DNA of 64,000 nt from Oscillospiraceae bacterium. GTDB lineage: Bacteria; Bacillota; Clostridia; UBA1381; UBA9506. Under the pieces are notes generated by a model. That model was not told the origin of the DNA. It did not search any database and worked only from the letters and a program-made list of their open reading frames with translations. Positions 1-8,791 of the stretch are shown one piece after another. A program made the position numbers and the translations under genes. The DNA lies in assembly GCA_015068935.1 (NCBI GenBank), contig SVJO01000004.1, positions 1-64,000 of the forward strand, written 5' to 3'. Position 1 is the stretch's first letter, and every line of letters starts with the position of its first letter.

Positions 1-2
1 GT

Positions 3-1670
3 ATTGCCGTAGGTATGGCATCAAATATATGCAGTTTTAACTTAAAGGAGGTATGTGACACAACTATTGCTCTTTTAAAGGATAAAAATGCAGATATTTA
101 CAAAACCTTGCTTGCACCTGACTTTTCGGGGGGAGCTCAGCTGATATATAATGAGGCTGACATAAGGACTATATATGAAACAGGCAGGGGAAGTATAAAG
201 CTCAGAGCTAAATACTCATACGATAAGAAAAATAACTGCATTGAGATTACGGAAATTCCATACAGTACAACAGTTGAAGCAATAATAGATAAAATTGTTG
301 AGCTTGTCAAACAGGGAAAGATTAAGGAAATTTCAGATATACGAGATGAGACCGACCTTTCAGGTCTCAAGCTTGCAATAGATTTAAAAAGAGGCACCGA
401 TTCTGAAAAGCTTATGGCTAAACTCTATAAGCAGACACCTCTGCAGGACACATTCAGCTGTAACTTTAATGTGCTAATAGATGGTTCGCCAAAGGTTTTA
501 GGTGTCAGAGAGCTTATTTTAAGCTGGGCAGATTTCAGAATTAACTGCATAAAAAGAAGGCTTCAGTTCGACCTTGACAAAAAGTCGAAAAGATTGCATC
601 TCCTCATGGGACTTAAGCAAATCCTTTTAGATATTGATAAAGCAGTTGCAATTATTAAAAACACAGAGGCAGAAGCAGACGTTGTTCCCAACTTGATGAA
701 TGGCTTTAAAATAGATATGATTCAGGCTGAATTTATAGCTGAAATCAAGTTGAGACATTTAAACAAAGAATATATTTTAAAAAGACTGGAAGATATTGAT
801 AAGCTCAATGAGGAAATTGCCGACATAACAAGAACGCTTTCAAGCGACAGTGCGGTTAAACGTGTAATAATAAAAGAACTAACGGAGCTGTCTAAAAAAC
901 ACGGCAAGGAGAGAATGACAGAAATTATTTCATCTGATAGCGTTGAGGCAATAGAAGAAGACGATTTCATTCCTGATTACAACGTAAAACTGTTTATGAC
1001 TGAGCAGAATTATGTGAAGAAAATAACGCTTGTTTCTCTCCGTGCAAGTGCCGAGCAAAAGCTTAAAGATGATGATAAAATGTTGTATGAGGCAGAGTGC
1101 TCAAATAAAGCTGAAGTGTTGTTTTTCAGTAATCGTCAAAATGTTTATAAGATGAAGGTCCATGAACTGCCTGACAGAAAAGCAAGCGATTTCGGAGAAT
1201 TTTTGCCAAACGTTTTATCCATGGAGCAGGGAGAAAAGATTATTTATATGGTTGTGACAGATAAATATGAAGGAAATATGCTGTTTGCTTTTGAAAACGG
1301 GAAAATGGCAAAAATTCCACTTTCTGCCTATGCTACAAAAACAAACAGAAAGAGACTCACCAACGCATACAGCGACAAGAGTCCGATTGCAGATTTATGT
1401 TTCCTTCCTGATGAAACAGAGCTTGTTGCTTTTTCCAATGCGAACAAGGTTTTAATATTTAAAACAGATAAAATTGCGCTGAAAACAACAAGAATGTCCC
1501 AAGGTGTTGCAGTTCTTACTCCTATTAAAGGAAGCAAACTTATAAAGGTTCAAAAGCTGGATGAGGTGACGTTTACCGATTTTGATTATTACAGAACTAA
1601 AAACATCCCAGCCCGAGGCGCTTACCTAAAGGATGAGGATGCGCCTGGTGAGCAACTGACACTAATTTAA
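3..1670 (+). CDS. GyrA/ParC-family type IIA topoisomerase subunit A, 5'-truncated by the window edge
   Basis: Frame is open to the left edge and reads IAVGMASNI..., matching the GyrA/ParC 'GIAVGMATNIPPHN' region; coiled-coil and short beta-propeller-like C-terminus follow. Confidence 0.88.
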   Translation: MAVGMASNICSFNLKEVCDTTIALLKDKNADIYKTLLAPDFSGGAQLIYNEADIRTIYETGRGSIKLRAKYSYDKKNNCIEITEIPYSTTVEAIIDKIVELVKQGKIKEISDIRDETDLSGLKLAIDLKRGTDSEKLMAKLYKQTPLQDTFSCNFNVLIDGSPKVLGVRELILSWADFRINCIKRRLQFDLDKKSKRLHLLMGLKQILLDIDKAVAIIKNTEAEADVVPNLMNGFKIDMIQAEFIAEIKLRHLNKEYILKRLEDIDKLNEEIADITRTLSSDSAVKRVIIKELTELSKKHGKERMTEIISSDSVEAIEEDDFIPDYNVKLFMTEQNYVKKITLVSLRASAEQKLKDDDKMLYEAECSNKAEVLFFSNRQNVYKMKVHELPDRKASDFGEFLPNVLSMEQGEKIIYMVVTDKYEGNMLFAFENGKMAKIPLSAYATKTNRKRLTNAYSDKSPIADLCFLPDETELVAFSNANKVLIFKTDKIALKTTRMSQGVAVLTPIKGSKLIKVQKLDEVTFTDFDYYRTKNIPARGAYLKDEDAPGEQLTLI

Positions 1671-1708
1671 GTGTTTGTAAAGATAATATTAACTTACATG
1701 GGAATTTG

Positions 1709-1736
1709 TTGACAAAATTTTATGTTATGATAAAAT
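1709..1736 (+). promoter_or_regulatory. sigma-A type promoter for htpG (TTGACA-N16-TAAAAT)
   Basis: TTGACA at 1709-1714, TAAAAT at 1731-1736, immediately upstream of the CIRCE element. Confidence 0.65.
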
Positions 1737-1741
1737 ACAGA

Positions 1742-1768
1742 TTAGCACTCGTATTTAATGAGTGCTAA
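1742..1768 (+). promoter_or_regulatory. CIRCE operator (HrcA binding site) upstream of htpG
   Basis: TTAGCACTC-N9-GAGTGCTAA, perfect match to the CIRCE consensus. Confidence 0.95.
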
Positions 1769-1791
1769 TTTACACATACGGAGGCTATAAA

Positions 1792-3660
1792 ATGGCAAAA
1801 AGACAGTTTAAATCAGAATCAAAGAGATTACTTGAGCTCATGATTAATTCAATTTATACCCATAAAGAGATATTTCTAAGAGAGCTGATATCAAATGCAT
1901 CAGATGCAATCGACAAGCTCTATTATAAAGCTCTTACAGATGAAAATATAAGCTTTAATAAGGATGACTTTTTTATTAAGATATCAGTAGATAAGGGAAA
2001 CAGAACAATCACACTCGAAGATACCGGTATCGGAATGTCTGAAGATGAACTGCATGAAAATCTGGGAACAATTGCAAAGAGCGGCTCATTGGATTTTAAA
2101 CAGAACAAGGAATCAAAAGACGGAATTGACATTATAGGACAGTTTGGTGTTGGTTTTTATTCTGCATTCATGGTGGCAGAAACTGTAACTGTTGAGACGA
2201 AAAAGCACGGAAGCGACTCAGGATATAAATGGGAATCAAGCGGTGCTGACGGGTATACTGTAAAGGAAACAGAAAAAGATAAGGCAGGAACAGTCATCAC
2301 TCTTTATCTTAAGGAAAGTACAGAAGACGAAAACTACGACGAGTTCTTAGAAGAATATCGTATATCAGGACTTATCAAAAAGTATTCCGATTATATCAGA
2401 TATCCCATAAAAATGCTTGTGACAAAATCCCGTCCTAAGACAGATAATGAAAAAGAATATGAGACATACAAAGAAGAGGAAACATTAAATTCAATGGTTC
2501 CTATCTGGAGAAAAAATAAACAAGAGCTTAGCGAGGATGATTATAAAAACTTCTACAGGGAAAAATTTTATGATTATCAGGACCCTGTTAAGACAATTCA
2601 TACATCAGCTGACGGTATGGTAAGCTATAAGGCGCTTTTATTTATTCCTTCCCATGCTCCTTTTGACTATTTTACAAAGGAATATGAAAAAGGACTTCAG
2701 CTTTATGCAAGCGGTGTAATGATAATGGATAAGTGCGAAGAACTCCTGCCTGATTGCTTTGGCTTTGTCAGGGGACTTGTTGATTCAGCCGATTTGTCTC
2801 TTAATATATCGAGGGAAATTCTTCAGCATGACAGACAGCTAAAGATTATTGCAGGCCATTTAAAGAAGAAGATAAAATCCGAGCTTCTTTTAATGCAGAA
2901 AAATGAGCGCGAAAACTATGAGAAATTCTTTGCGGCTTTTTCAAGACAGCTGAAATTCAGTGTTTACAATGAGTTTGGCAGAGAAAAAGATTTTCTGTCT
3001 GACCTTTTAATGTTCTTCTCATCAAAAGAGAAAAAACTCGTGACGCTTACAGAATATGTTGAGAGAATGGCGCAGGACCAGAAATATATCTACTATGCAA
3101 GCGGCACTACAATTGAAAAAATAGAAAAACTTCCGCAGACTGAAATGGTTTTAGATAAAGGTTATGAGATTTTATATCTCACAGAAGACGTTGATGAGTT
3201 TGCAGTGCAGATGCTCTCAAAGTTCATGGATAAAGAATTTAAGTCTGTTTCATCAGGAGATTTGGATTTGGGAGAAGATGAAAACAAGGAAGAGGTAATA
3301 GAAAACAAAGAACTTTTTGCTTTCATGAAAGATGCCTTAGGGGATAAAGTTAAAGAGGTGAAAGCATCAAAGATATTAAAAACTCATTCTGTTTGTATAA
3401 CAACTGACGGAGCGCTATCTTTGGAAATGGAAAAACTGTTAAACTCAATGCCCAGCGACAATAAGGTCAAGGCACAAAGGGTTCTTGAAATTAATGCAGA
3501 CAGTAATGTCTACAAAAAGCTCGAAAGTCTTCTCTCATCCGATAAGGATAAGCTTAGAAAGGTTACAGGGCTTTTATATGATGCTGCAATCATTGCGCAG
3601 GGCATAATGCCTGATGAACCTGTGGATTTTGCTGACGGAATTTGCGAGTTGATAGATTAA
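1792..3660 (+). CDS. htpG: Molecular chaperone HtpG (Hsp90)
   Basis: [39 protein letters not shown]..., DTGIGMS and [14 protein letters not shown] motifs; start placed at 1792 after GGAGG. Confidence 0.97.
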   Translation: MAKRQFKSESKRLLELMINSIYTHKEIFLRELISNASDAIDKLYYKALTDENISFNKDDFFIKISVDKGNRTITLEDTGIGMSEDELHENLGTIAKSGSLDFKQNKESKDGIDIIGQFGVGFYSAFMVAETVTVETKKHGSDSGYKWESSGADGYTVKETEKDKAGTVITLYLKESTEDENYDEFLEEYRISGLIKKYSDYIRYPIKMLVTKSRPKTDNEKEYETYKEEETLNSMVPIWRKNKQELSEDDYKNFYREKFYDYQDPVKTIHTSADGMVSYKALLFIPSHAPFDYFTKEYEKGLQLYASGVMIMDKCEELLPDCFGFVRGLVDSADLSLNISREILQHDRQLKIIAGHLKKKIKSELLLMQKNERENYEKFFAAFSRQLKFSVYNEFGREKDFLSDLLMFFSSKEKKLVTLTEYVERMAQDQKYIYYASGTTIEKIEKLPQTEMVLDKGYEILYLTEDVDEFAVQMLSKFMDKEFKSVSSGDLDLGEDENKEEVIENKELFAFMKDALGDKVKEVKASKILKTHSVCITTDGALSLEMEKLLNSMPSDNKVKAQRVLEINADSNVYKKLESLLSSDKDKLRKVTGLLYDAAIIAQGIMPDEPVDFADGICELID

Positions 3661-3679
3661 ACGATTAGGGGGAGCGTTT

Positions 3680-6259
3680 ATGACGCCGATGATGAAACAG
3701 TACCTCGCTGTAAAAGAAGATTATAAAGATACAATATTGTTTTTCAGACTGGGCGACTTTTATGAAATGTTTTTAGATGATGCGGTCATTGCATCAAGAG
3801 AGCTTGGCTTAACGCTCACAAGCAGGTCAAAAGGAGCAGAAAGGGATAAAAATCCTATGTGTGGAGTGCCTTTTCATGCTGCTGATTTATACATTTCAAA
3901 GCTGGTGTCAAAAGGGTATAAGGTCGCAATCTGCGAACAGCTCGAAGACCCTAAAATGGTTAAGGGTATCGTTAAAAGAGATGTTGTTAAAGTGGTGACA
4001 CCGGGAACGATAACTGACACAAATGCCTTAGATGATAAATCGAATAATTATCTTTGTGCAATTTACAGAGGTGACATTTGCTATGGCATAGCTTTTGCAG
4101 ATATCACCACAGGAGATTTCTTTGTAACAGAGGCGCTAGATTCTGTAAGGCTCATAAACGAAATTGCAAGATATAATCCTTCTGAAATAATTTTGAATGC
4201 TTTAGCATTTAAAGATGCATTGCTTGTCGGTGAAATAAAAAACAGGTTTTCCTGTCTTTGCGAGCAAACAAAGTTCGAGCCTCAATGGGAAAATTCCGTT
4301 GATTTAATCCTGTCAAGAATGGAAAAGGACAGCTTGTTACAGCTCGGAATCCCGCAGGAGATTCACACAGTAAATGCAACGGGGCAGATGCTTTTATATC
4401 TTGAAAATACGCAAAAATCCGTGCTTGGCAATTTGAAACAAATAAAATACTACAACTCTAATGAATATATGGACATAGATATATTCACAAGGCGAAACTT
4501 AGAGCTTACTGAGACGATGCGGACAGCCTCAAGAAAGGGCACGCTTCTTTCGGTGCTTGACAAGACTAAAACATCAATGGGCGGCAGAATGATGAGAAGT
4601 TTCATTGAAAAGCCGTTAATTAACTGCGCAGCCATACAAAAAAGGCTTTATGCGGTGAGTGAGCTGATTAAAGCTCAGGAAACAAGAGAAGATTTGAAAG
4701 AAATATTAAAATCAGTTAGCGACATAGAACGTCTCATTGGAAAGGTTGCGGCTAAAACTGCAAAAAAGAATGATTTGATTTCTTTAAAGCAGTCTTTAAA
4801 ATGCCTCCCCTACATTCTGAATCAAATAGGAGAGTTGACCTCAGCAGCATTTTGTGAGATGTGCGCTAAAACAGATACACTTTCTGATATTTTTGAGCTC
4901 ATAGATAAATCCATCTACGAGGACAAAGAGGGCGAGGATTCTGACAGAATTATAAAAGAAGGATTCTCAGAGGAACTTGATGAATATTATAATCTTATGC
5001 AAAACGGGAAATCTGCTGTTTTGCAGATGGAGGCATCAGAAAAGGAAAGAACGGGGATAAAGACCCTTAAGGTTTCTTATAATAAGGTTTTCGGTTATTA
5101 TATTGAAGTATCAAAGTCTTATAAGGATATGCTTCCTGAGGGGTATATCAGAAAGCAGACAATTGCAAACGGAGAGCGTTATATAACAGCAGAACTTAAA
5201 GAGCTTGAGGAAAAAATATTTGGAGCATCAGAAAAAATCAAAACCTTAGAGAGTATGCTCTTTTCTAGAGTGCGTGATGAAATATCAAACAGTATTGAGA
5301 GAATTTTAGATGCAGCAGACACTATTTCATATGTAGATGTTTTGTGTTCGCTGGCTGATGTTGCAGTTAAAAATAATTATACAATGCCCCATGTTGATAT
5401 GTCTGATAAACTTGAGATAACAGACGGAAGGCATCCTGTTGTTGAAAAGATGTTATCTGATGAACTCTTTGTTCCAAATGATACTTTTCTAAACTGTGAA
5501 GAAGACAGGCTCCTTATCATTACAGGTCCTAATATGGCAGGAAAATCAACATATATGCGTCAGGTTGCTTTAATTACAATAATGGCTCAGATTGGGAGCT
5601 TTGTTCCTGCTAAAGAGTGCCATATAGGAATATGCGATAAGGTGTTCACGCGTGTCGGAGCTTCTGATGACCTGTCTGCCGGACAGAGCACATTCATGGT
5701 TGAGATGACAGAAGTTTCCAATATACTTCAGCATGCAACTAAAAGAAGTCTTCTTATTCTTGATGAGATAGGAAGAGGAACAAGCACTTATGATGGTTTA
5801 TCTATTGCATGGAGCGTCTGTGAGTATGTTGCAGATAAAAGTAAGATAGGTGCAAGAACACTCTTTGCAACTCATTACCACGAGTTGACAGAGCTTGAGG
5901 ATAAACTTGACGGAGTAAAAAATTACTGTGTTGCATGTAAAAAACGCGGAGATGAAATAACCTTTTTGCGACGTATTATAAAAGGCGGAGCAGACGAAAG
6001 TTACGGAATAGAAGTTGCTGCTCTGGCGGGGCTTCCTTCTGAGGTTATAAATCGTGCAAAAGATATTTTAGCTTGTATTGACGGCACAGAAAAGGAAACA
6101 AAACAGACAGTAAGAGAAAAAGCTGAGCCTCAGGCAGAATTTAAAGATGTGAGAGGAAATGAGATAATAGAGGAGCTTGAAAAAATGGACCTTTCAACAT
6201 ATACTCCCATTGAGGCATTAAATAAGCTTTATGAATTTCAGAAGATAGCAAAAAAATAA
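3680..6259 (+). CDS. mutS: DNA mismatch repair protein MutS
   Basis: MTPMMKQYLAVKEDYKDTILFFRLGDFYEMF; Walker A TGPNMAGKSTYMRQ; DEIGRGTSTYDGLSIAW. Confidence 0.98.
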   Translation: MTPMMKQYLAVKEDYKDTILFFRLGDFYEMFLDDAVIASRELGLTLTSRSKGAERDKNPMCGVPFHAADLYISKLVSKGYKVAICEQLEDPKMVKGIVKRDVVKVVTPGTITDTNALDDKSNNYLCAIYRGDICYGIAFADITTGDFFVTEALDSVRLINEIARYNPSEIILNALAFKDALLVGEIKNRFSCLCEQTKFEPQWENSVDLILSRMEKDSLLQLGIPQEIHTVNATGQMLLYLENTQKSVLGNLKQIKYYNSNEYMDIDIFTRRNLELTETMRTASRKGTLLSVLDKTKTSMGGRMMRSFIEKPLINCAAIQKRLYAVSELIKAQETREDLKEILKSVSDIERLIGKVAAKTAKKNDLISLKQSLKCLPYILNQIGELTSAAFCEMCAKTDTLSDIFELIDKSIYEDKEGEDSDRIIKEGFSEELDEYYNLMQNGKSAVLQMEASEKERTGIKTLKVSYNKVFGYYIEVSKSYKDMLPEGYIRKQTIANGERYITAELKELEEKIFGASEKIKTLESMLFSRVRDEISNSIERILDAADTISYVDVLCSLADVAVKNNYTMPHVDMSDKLEITDGRHPVVEKMLSDELFVPNDTFLNCEEDRLLIITGPNMAGKSTYMRQVALITIMAQIGSFVPAKECHIGICDKVFTRVGASDDLSAGQSTFMVEMTEVSNILQHATKRSLLILDEIGRGTSTYDGLSIAWSVCEYVADKSKIGARTLFATHYHELTELEDKLDGVKNYCVACKKRGDEITFLRRIIKGGADESYGIEVAALAGLPSEVINRAKDILACIDGTEKETKQTVREKAEPQAEFKDVRGNEIIEELEKMDLSTYTPIEALNKLYEFQKIAKK

Positions 6260-6357
6260 AAGTTCTAATAATCAAATGTTTTAAATAGAATATACCGTAG
6301 ATAATTTTTGAAATAACACGGCTGTATCGAGAAAAGCCGGAAGGGAGAATTTACGGT

Positions 6358-6975
6358 ATGTTAAGCTGTATGGAAGATAATGAAGCAAGGCTTTCCGGCA
6401 TAGTGTCAGGTGAGCCGGAATTAAGCCATGAGGTGCATGGAGAGAGGTTTTACAAGTTCTGTGTCAAATCAAGGAGACTCAGTGAGAACGAAGATATTTT
6501 GATTGTGACAGCGCCTGAAAGTCTGTTGGCTGATAACGAGATACATGAAGGCGATTCAGTAGAGATTGGGGGACAGTTCCGTTCTTACAACAACTATAGC
6601 GGTATAGGAAACAAACTTGTTCTGACACTTTTTGCAAAGTCTCTTTATAAATGTGATGAGATTTCAGAATCATATAACGAGGTATTTTTAAACGGATATG
6701 TTTGCAAAGAGATAGTCTGCCGTGTGACACCGTTTGGAAGGGAAATAGCAGATATTCTGCTTGCTGTAAACAGAGCATATAATAAATCTGACTACATACC
6801 ATGTATAGCATGGGGGAGGAATGCGCGAAGGCTTAAAGATGTGCCTGTCGGCACTAACCTTAAAATATGCGGAAGAATGCAGTCAAGGCAATATGAGAAA
6901 AAAATCAACGAATGTGAAACTGAAAAAAAGACAGCCTTTGAGGTGTCCGTAAGTAAGGTTGAAATAGCAGAGTAA
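6358..6975 (+). CDS. Single-stranded DNA-binding / PriB-like protein with two OB-type segments
   Basis: NEARLSGIVSGEPELSHEVHGERFYKFCVKSRRLS... and NGYVCKEIVCRVTPFGREIADILLAVNRAYNKSDYIPCIAWGRNARRL resemble SSB-family OB folds. Confidence 0.7.
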   Translation: MLSCMEDNEARLSGIVSGEPELSHEVHGERFYKFCVKSRRLSENEDILIVTAPESLLADNEIHEGDSVEIGGQFRSYNNYSGIGNKLVLTLFAKSLYKCDEISESYNEVFLNGYVCKEIVCRVTPFGREIADILLAVNRAYNKSDYIPCIAWGRNARRLKDVPVGTNLKICGRMQSRQYEKKINECETEKKTAFEVSVSKVEIAE

Positions 6976-7038
6976 AAAGGTTTACCCCTTTAATATTTAT
7001 GAATCGGGGAAAGGTGAAAATATTAAATAAAAAATGTA

Positions 7039-7067
7039 TTGACAAATAAAATATATTATGATAAAAT
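7039..7067 (+). promoter_or_regulatory. Promoter of T-box 1 (TTGACA-N17-TAAAAT)
   Basis: TTGACA 7039-7044, TAAAAT 7062-7067, directly upstream of the T-box leader. Confidence 0.6.
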
Positions 7068-7077
7068 ATTTTTAATC

Positions 7078-7350
7078 GTAAACGCAGTGATGCGGAATAG
7101 TAAGCAAAAGACTTTCGCCTAAGAGAGATGCCGGGCGGTGCGAGGCATTGGGAAAGATTTGCAGAACTCACCGCGGAGCGGCTGCCGTGAACTAAAGTAG
7201 GGGCAGACGGGAACTCCCGTAACAGAGTTAAGATGTGTTGGCATCTAAAGTGCATCCGTCAGGATGAAGAAGAGTGGTACCGCGGAAACATATTTTGATT
7301 TTAACGTTTTCGTCTCTTTGGATTGACATTGAGACGAAGGCGTTTTTTTG
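7078..7350 (+). ncRNA. T-box leader, leucine-type (specifier CUC at 7167-7169)
   Basis: AGAGTGGTACCGCGG at 7271-7285; distal stem I GATGCCGGGCGGTGCGAGGCAT; specifier loop 5' AGTA and 3' GAA-CTC-A; terminator stem CGTCTC...GAGACG with T7 ending at 7349. Confidence 0.94.
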
Positions 7351-7401
7351 TTGATGAAAACAATCACATTTACATAATTGAAATTGGAAAGGGGTTTCAA
7401 A

Positions 7402-8790
7402 ATGAAAAAAATCATCATTACAGATATTACACTTAAAAAGCTTTCAGCTGATAGGGAGGTTGCCCTTCTTTTCCGTGAAAAAACAGCTGTAGCAGCCTGT
7501 GCAGATGCAGTAGGTGCAGATGCTTTAGAACTTGCACCTATAAAAAATCTTCGTGAAGATTCTATTATTTATAAAACTATTGCCCAGAATGTACAAAATG
7601 CTGTTTTGACTATTCCAGCAGGTTTCAGCAAGGAAGATATAGCTCTTGCATGGGAATGTGTTAAGGATGCAAAAAAACCGCGCCTGCAGATAGAAGTTCC
7701 GGTATCAACTGTGCAGATGGAATACACTTACCATATTAAAGCAGATAAAATGATATCAAAAATAGGCGAGCTTATTAAAGCTGCAAAAGAGTTATGTGAT
7801 GATGTGGAATTCTCAGCACTCGATGCAACACGGGCAGATATTGATTTTCTTACTGCTGCTTTAAAAGAGGCACAGGATAGCGGCGCAAGTATTGTCACAA
7901 TTTGTGATGATGCAGGTACAACACTTCCTGAAGGTATTGCATCAATAGTGGAAAAAGCGAAACAGACAGTAACTATTCCTGTTTATGTAAAAGTTTGTGA
8001 CCGCATTAATTTAGGTGTTGCATCAGCACTTTCTGCAATAGCAAAAGGTGTTGATGGTATTAAATGTGCTATGGCAGGGGAGGATGTACTTTTAATAGGA
8101 GAGCTCTCTGATGCAATAAAAGCATGCTCTAAAGAATTGTCCGCACAAACAAATATTGATGACACTAAAATACATGCAAGCATCCAGGATATGCTTACAT
8201 GCATTAATCATGAGATAAACGAAGAGACAAACACAGTTAGTGACAAAAAGAAAATTCTTCTTGACTCAGACAGTACCATCTCTCAGGTTGCGCAGGCAAC
8301 TCAGGTTTTAGGTTATGACCTTTCTGATTCTGACTGTGGAAATGTACATAAGGCACTTTTACAGATATGTGAAAAGAAAGGCGCGGTAGGTGCAAAAGAG
8401 CTTGAAGCATTAATTGCAAGCTCTGCTATGCAGGCACCATCGACATACCATTTGGAAAATTACACGACAAACAGCAGTAATCTTACAAGCTCTATGTCAC
8501 AGGTAACATTAAAATGCGATGGGGAGACTATATGCGGTGTTGCTACAGGCGATGGACCTATTGATTCTGCATTCCGAGCCATAGAACAGTGTATAGGACA
8601 TCACTATGAGCTTGATGATTTTCAGGTTCAGGCTGTAACTGAAGGGAAAGAAGCATTGGGTTCTGCCGTTGTAAAACTTCGCAACAACGGAAAATTATAT
8701 TCGGGAAACGGTATTTCAACAGATATTGTTGCCGCAAGCATAAGAGCATACATAAATGCGCTCAATAAGATTGTATTCGAGGAGGCATAA
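7402..8790 (+). CDS. LeuA-like (2-isopropylmalate synthase family) protein lacking recognisable catalytic/metal-binding motifs, with a LeuA regulatory domain
   Basis: AWECVKDAKKPRLQIEVPVSTVQMEYTYHIKADKMISKIGELIKAAKELCDDVEFSALDATRADIDFL is clearly LeuA-like; C-terminus GDGPIDSAFRAIEQCIGHHYELDDFQVQAVTEGKEALGSAVVKL...GNGISTDIVAASIRAYINALNKI matches the LeuA allosteric domain; TLRDGEQ, HCHND and GERAGN motifs are absent. Confidence 0.85.
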   Translation: MKKIIITDITLKKLSADREVALLFREKTAVAACADAVGADALELAPIKNLREDSIIYKTIAQNVQNAVLTIPAGFSKEDIALAWECVKDAKKPRLQIEVPVSTVQMEYTYHIKADKMISKIGELIKAAKELCDDVEFSALDATRADIDFLTAALKEAQDSGASIVTICDDAGTTLPEGIASIVEKAKQTVTIPVYVKVCDRINLGVASALSAIAKGVDGIKCAMAGEDVLLIGELSDAIKACSKELSAQTNIDDTKIHASIQDMLTCINHEINEETNTVSDKKKILLDSDSTISQVAQATQVLGYDLSDSDCGNVHKALLQICEKKGAVGAKELEALIASSAMQAPSTYHLENYTTNSSNLTSSMSQVTLKCDGETICGVATGDGPIDSAFRAIEQCIGHHYELDDFQVQAVTEGKEALGSAVVKLRNNGKLYSGNGISTDIVAASIRAYINALNKIVFEEA

Positions 8791-8791
8791 A

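Noticed and set aside
6905-7255. 116-aa minus-strand ORF
   Set aside because: Antisense to the end of the SSB-like gene and the T-box 1 leader; no family resemblance and no RBS-supported start.
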